Assembly (NCBI GenBank): GCA_004802725.1
Contig: SGPM01000006.1
Coordinates: forward strand, 186,001 to 250,000
Reading direction: 5' to 3'
Length of the DNA: 64,000 bases
From: Antrodiella citrinella
Lineage: Eukaryota > Basidiomycota > Agaricomycetes > Polyporales > Steccherinaceae
In this document: positions 59,914 through 64,000 of the stretch, piece by piece
Numbering within the stretch: the stretch's first letter is position 1
Layout of the letters: the number at the start of each line of letters is the position of its first letter
The notes under the pieces: model-generated
Databases searched by the model: none
The model's input: only the letters and a program-made list of their open reading frames with translations
Told to the model about the DNA's origin: nothing
Program-made: the position numbers and the translations under genes

Positions 59914-61650
59914 TCACGACGAAACCGTGTCTCTAAATGCTGCTGTCTCATAGAGGTATCCCAGCGCATCCCGGAGATCCGCAGACAACTCGTGACGCCA
60001 TACCGGCTCCAACAAGTCGTGGAGGTCTTCTCGAAGCCCTTGGACAGTGTTTCCGTGTTTCCCGTGCCCTTCATATGTGTCACCAGCGATCCTGCTCCCT
60101 TCCCAGACCATCTGAGCTCTGGGGCGACGGACGCGGTCATACGCTTCTAGGACCACCTGGCAGTATATTTCAGACCAATGTATCAGAACTTCCAGAATCA
60201 ACGCACCGGAATATTCTCTACATTTGTCTGTGGATCGCCGAGCAGCTGCGCTAGTAGATGAGCGTCTTCTAGAGCCTGACCTGCTCCTGCGCCTAGATGT
60301 GGCAGCATGGCATGTGCCTAGAACCAGTCCCGTCTAATGATTGAATACAAAGCCGAAGATAGCAAAACATCTTACTGAGTCGCCAAGTAATGCTATTCTT
60401 CCGTTGACATAGGTCTTCAGCGGAGGATGAACAACATGAATCATCCATTTAGTGGGGTTTTTGATGCATCCTAGGATTTTGAGGACGTCACTTCCCCACC
60501 CTTCGTATTCCTTAAGTAACTGTTCCCGAGACGCTGGGACAACCCAAGGTTCGTTGTCTGGTCGATTGGCTTCTCCGATGGGTATACTTCGATCCATGCC
60601 GAATGCGACGACGTTAATCTACAGTGTTCAGGTGAGCGGGTCATTATGCATCCGGAGTAGCATTGAACGGTGACAATATCACGTACGATAGTTGCACTAC
60701 TGATAGGGAATAAAATGATGTGCTACATTCGAACAGATAAGCTTCGCAAAAACACGTCGATGAAAACGACGAAGACGGTACCTTGTCAAAGCCTACAAAG
60801 CACGTAGGTTGTTGCGTCAGATTCATGAGTACGCCTGCGGATTCGATGTCTTCTATGGGAATAAGTCCACGATAGCAGGTGGTGTTGCTGAAGACCACAG
60901 GATTCTTCTCTACTTCGATCACTGACCCACGAACGGCGCTTTTGATACCATCGGCTCCCAGGACTACGTCAGCTTCGAATGTAGTCCCGTCTTCAAAATG
61001 AATGACCGCAGGACTCGATAGATCGGTCTGCAAGATCGATTTACACCGCTTGTTATGGTGAGTGTACTTTGAGTCGATGTTCTTCATCAACGCGTCCAAG
61101 AAACGGGCCCTGTGACAAGCAAGATCGGTACATCAATCGGTCGGCCCGAAACTCCTGGACTCACCGATGCAAACCTAAGCCAACGTCTTCAGGTCTAACG
61201 GGGTACTGGAGATATATCAGAACAGTCGTTCTTGCAGATAAGGTAGCTGACTTACACCGTAGATGAACTCATGACCATCGGCTCCCGCATAGAACTGGAG
61301 TGATCTTTGGTTCACTTCTGGTTCACCGCAGTTCTCAAGTACCTCATGTAGAATGCCTATGTCCTGTAGCACGCGGACCGCATTGGGACCTGTAGAGATC
61401 GTCAGCGAGAATTCAAGTAGCATCGTCTTGAGACGAACCTATACCTACACCAGCCCCGATCTCACCAAATTGAGGCTACGGAACGGCACAAAGCCTTGAG
61501 TCTCTGCAGAGCAAGAGAACGAAGATGTTCACGTACCGCCGCCTCGAAGACATGTGCTTGGATACCGCGCTTTGCTAGAGCAACCGCGCATGTCAATCCG
61601 CACACACCACCACCAACGATAGCGATTCTGAGGCCATTGGTACCCTCCAT
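59914..61650 (-). CDS. FAD-dependent monooxygenase (salicylate hydroxylase type), copy 2
   Basis: Same family and exon style as copy 1. Minus strand, start at 61650 (MEGTNGLRIAIVGG), stop at 59914-59916. Seen: IVGGGVCGLTCAVALAK, GAGVGIGPNAVRVLQDIG, VLGADGIKSAVRG and IALLGDSAHAMLPHLGAGAG, again cut by an intron after the GD motif, then ALEDAHLLAQLLGDPQTNV and AYDRVRRPRAQMVWEGS. An in-frame extension to 61980 exists, but the Rossmann motif starts only 10 residues after the chosen Met, which is usual. The C-terminus (LYETAAFRDTVSS) differs from copy 1, so the copies have diverged well. No cofactor-binding residue appears lost. Confidence 0.9.
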
Positions 61651-62278
61651 CAGAGGGACGAGGTGAGGGATGGTAGTATGCTGAGATGCGTCTTGCTTAA
61701 ATCCTCGACCATAAATATAGATCTGCGGCCCCCTGACCCCGGTGACCCGTTGTAAGGTCATTGACGACGACTTGAGGCAGCTTGGAGATTGAGGGGATAC
61801 GAAGGAAATTCCGAGACGGCAAGCCAGCTGTTCGGTCACGGCATCTCTTGCAGCCCTGCATAGGCCCTCTGCTAGTACGTGCAACGGGCGTTCACGCTGA
61901 ATACAACCGGAGCCAGGACCCCGAAAGCACAGGAAGGGTGGACTACTACTGATAAGATGAGATCTCACCGGATCGGACATTGATCGCTCAGGCGATTACT
62001 GCTTGTCCGAATCGTTTGAAGACATTCCTCTCGTACTCGAAACCAACATCGGACATTGCACTACTTCTTCACATGTCCCGCTGAGTAAAACCACCTGTCG
62101 GCGAGTATGTACCCGTGATTGCTCGTTCTAGCTAAAACCAGGATAGCACGAGTGATGAGGGCTAGCGCTGCGATGCAGTGCAACTAACAGAAGGTGTCGA
62201 AGTCCGCGTACATCATGCTTTGAAAGAAGCATCACAATCCGCTGGTTATCGTTCAAGTTCCTATTCAAAGTTGCGATT
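61651..62278. other. Repeat-bearing intergenic region
   Basis: Promoter of monooxygenase copy 2. It holds the first member of a split repeat (61886-61933). The rest shows no gene. Confidence 0.4.
61886..61933 (+). repeat. Split repeat, copy A
   Basis: Contains gggcgttcacgctgaataca (61886-61905, continuing ac to 61907) and then caggaccccgaaagcacagg (61914-61933). Both segments recur near 63.65 kb, the first one inverted. Confidence 0.7.
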
Positions 62279-62429
62279 TTATGCTGATGCACCGGACGGG
62301 CTCCCAAGCGCAGGAGAACACACCCAACAATGGAAGAACTCCTGGAGGGGTAAGGGCGTTTGGAGAGGAGTCGTAGAGGTAGGCCGAGGTACTCGAATGT
62401 AGAAAGGAGTGTAAGAGAGAGGTCCGAAA

Positions 62430-62552
62430 TAGGTCCGAGAGTGTCTGAAGAGGGTCCAAAGAGGGTCCAAAGAGGGTCTGAAGAGGGTCCAAAGAGGGTC
62501 TGATGGGGGTCCGAGAGGGTCCGAGAGGGTCCGGGAGGGTCCAAGATCCGCG
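62430..62552 (+). repeat. GGGTCC minisatellite, 10-11 bp period
   Basis: About ten units of the type agagggtccaa or gagggtccga in tandem, with a shift from 11- to 10-bp spacing near 62513. It lies just inside or after the 3' part of the hypothetical gene on the minus strand. Confidence 0.85.
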
Positions 62553-62639
62553 CTAATGGTTCTGACGAAGCCCGAGATCTGAAACTCGGACTTCCCACAT
62601 AGGCAAGGGGATGGACTCGGAAGGATCGGGCTGTGTTCA

Positions 62640-62770
62640 GAGGGTAAAACGCGATGAGGGAAACGCAGTAGAAACACAGTAAACGCAGGGAACACAATAG
62701 AAGGTGAACGTAGCAATGGGGGATGCAATAGAAAGGTAAACGCAATAAAACGGAAACATACGCAGTAACC
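62640..62770 (+). repeat. Degenerate AAACGCAATAGAAA-type repeat
   Basis: Loose repeats such as aaacgcagtagaaacacagt, aaacgcagggaacacaatag and aaacgcaataaaacg. Period about 15-25, strongly diverged. Confidence 0.5.
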
Positions 62771-62773
62771 CTG

Positions 62774-63272
62774 GGACCACACGCAAGTGCTTCTGACTCT
62801 CCGAGTTGGAGGAGGTGTGGAAGGCGCTGGATCAGAGGGAGGAAGAGGAGACGGCGGAGTCACCGGACGAGAGGGTGGACTCGGGGTCGCTGGGCGAGAC
62901 AGTGAAGTAGCAGCGGGAGACGGCTCACCCTCCTCACGAGGACCTGTTGATGATCCTGCCACGGAAGTTGAAGGCTGTGTTGCTGGAGGGGGAGGGAACA
63001 ATGTCCTGGCGAGCTCTTCTGCTCTCGTTCTCTCTTCTTCCAACTGGTTCTTCTTCTATCGTGCCTTGCATACCTTTGTACCTCAGTGCCGCACACAGCG
63101 GATGGGCATGGACAGTGAGTCCGATATCCAACCCGCACAGGTCACAAGTCACATAATGTGTCCCAGCACCGTCTCTAATCCAGGTCTTGAGCTCAGCACC
63201 ATCGAAAAAGCGGATGGTCTTGGTGTTATCGGATTCGCCTTTGAGGACCTCTGGTAATGGCGGCTTAGGCAT
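62774..63272 (-). CDS. Hypothetical protein with Cys/His motif and Pro-rich tail, 3' end uncertain
   Basis: Not recognised. Minus strand, start at 63272 (MPKPPLPEVLKG). Exon 1 carries KTIRFFDGAELKTWIRDG followed by a C-x2-C ... H-x-H-x3-C cluster (YVTCDLCGLDIGLTVHAH, PLCAAL), which could bind zinc. A 55-nt intron (GTATGC...GAGCAG) then joins ALRYK to EELARTLFPPPPATQP and a Ser/Pro-rich tail ending near PPPTRRVRS. Past about 62780 the frame stays open into the repeats for another 500 bases, so the true stop or a further intron could not be placed. It may be a repeat-associated or decaying gene. Confidence 0.45.
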
Positions 63273-64000
63273 GGTGGGGCTGTGGTGGAGATCATACAAT
63301 GAGAAGTGTGATTAACAAGTCATTCGACGACAATACCTTGTCTTAGGTGAGATTAAAGGCTGCTATCCTGGTAGAAAGGATGGTCGACGATAGGGGTCTA
63401 AGTAGAGTAGTGAGCACGCGTTATCGATCTTGCGATCGTTTGGTGAAGCCGAAGCACCAAGTGACTTCGCACCTTCATATGCAATTCTACGTATATTTCT
63501 CATCTTATGAGCTTTCTGACTATTCAAGTTGATCAATATGATATGTTGGATGCACGCAGAGGATATCGCAAGTCACTCGAACAGCGGACGCTCTCGTTAC
63601 ACACAGTACAGTATCAGGCAGAATCATCTCAAAAGTTAAAATCAGGACCCCGAAAGCACAGGCCGCTGCAACTACTACGGGGGTTGTATTCAGCGCTTGC
63701 TGGCGTGAACGCCCCTTGTTGACAATGCTTGCCTCGTTATGATGTCCCCTCTCCGATGGTCACCTGCAAATGAATCCCTGATCCTACTGGCTATGCCTCT
63801 GAAGATCTGAAGATCTGTCGACTCTGAAGTCCTGAAACCGAGTGGTCGAATGCAACCCGATCGAGTCGGACCCCTGGTGCGGTGTTAGTCATAGCGAAGA
63901 CGAAGTATGTACATACCATCGCCCTTCTTCTACCATCATGCATCATGATCGACGGTTGTATCAAGTCTTTAGACTACCGTGTTGTACTGTGATAGCATAT
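63273..64000. other. Right-edge region without a gene call
   Basis: Upstream of the Cys/His hypothetical gene. It holds split-repeat copy B (63643-63714) and a short direct duplication (ctgaagatctgaagatctg, about 63801-63819). Short open frames on both strands lack coding signatures. Confidence 0.4.
63643..63714 (+). repeat. Split repeat, copy B
   Basis: caggaccccgaaagcacagg (63643-63662) is identical to copy A. Then gttgtattcagcg (63683-63695) and tgaacgccc (63706-63714) are the reverse complement of the other copy A segment, split by a 10-base insertion (63696-63705). Confidence 0.7.

Noticed and set aside
61651..61980. N-terminal extension of monooxygenase copy 2
   Set aside because: The FAD Rossmann motif begins right after the Met at 61650; the extension is not seen in copy 1.

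Overview
The window looks like a gene-dense piece of a basidiomycete (Agaricomycete-type) nuclear genome. The signs are many short introns (about 45-75 bp, mostly GTRNGT...YAG), base composition near 50% GC, fungal proteins such as Pom152, Sho1 and Sin3, and families known mainly from mushroom-forming fungi or wider fungi (DUF6533-like 7TM protein, DUF3292 protein, fungal DUF2235 hydrolase). I saw no transposon coding sequence, no CRISPR array and no bacterial-style operon. Most gene models below were rebuilt by joining frames across introns by eye. For those with listed exons, the summed coding length is a multiple of three.

Layout. 1-9.2 kb: the 5' part of RRB1 (ribosome assembly), a Ser/Pro-rich protein of unknown function, 5-hydroxyisourate hydrolase, an eight-exon helical protein resembling XaxA/Cry6-type alpha pore-forming toxins, and a DUF3292 membrane protein. 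10-16.7 kb: a GPI- or membrane-anchored aspartic protease, a DUF2235 hydrolase, RRP1 (rRNA processing) and a 66-residue single-span protein. 17.4-31.4 kb: a TBC-domain protein, gamma-tubulin complex component 4, inorganic pyrophosphatase, the nucleoporin Pom152, a tail-anchored thioredoxin, histone H4 and a U2 snRNA gene. 31.8-42.4 kb: a DUF6533-like 7TM protein, ALG9, an intronless 696-residue protein and a type I membrane protein. 42.5-57.3 kb: SIN3, a two-span membrane protein, SHO1, an RNF10-like RING protein, a WBP11-like splicing factor and an F-box/LRR-like protein. 57.4-64 kb: two tandem FAD monooxygenases, then a repeat-rich end with a Cys/His-containing hypothetical protein.

Most genes are housekeeping functions with no shared pathway. 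Loose themes are ribosome biogenesis (RRB1, RRP1), splicing (U2, WBP11-like) and nuclear structure/chromatin (Pom152, H4, SIN3). The clearest accessory candidates are the toxin-fold protein, the DUF2235 hydrolase, the secreted protease and the duplicated monooxygenases.

Points I would look at first: the toxin-fold gene; the U2 snRNA gene hidden under spurious ORFs; a TBC protein lacking both catalytic fingers; two genes whose upstream ORF ends in an ATGA overlap with the main start; a perfect 23-bp inverted repeat at 49.3 kb; and a split, partly inverted repeat pair near the right edge.
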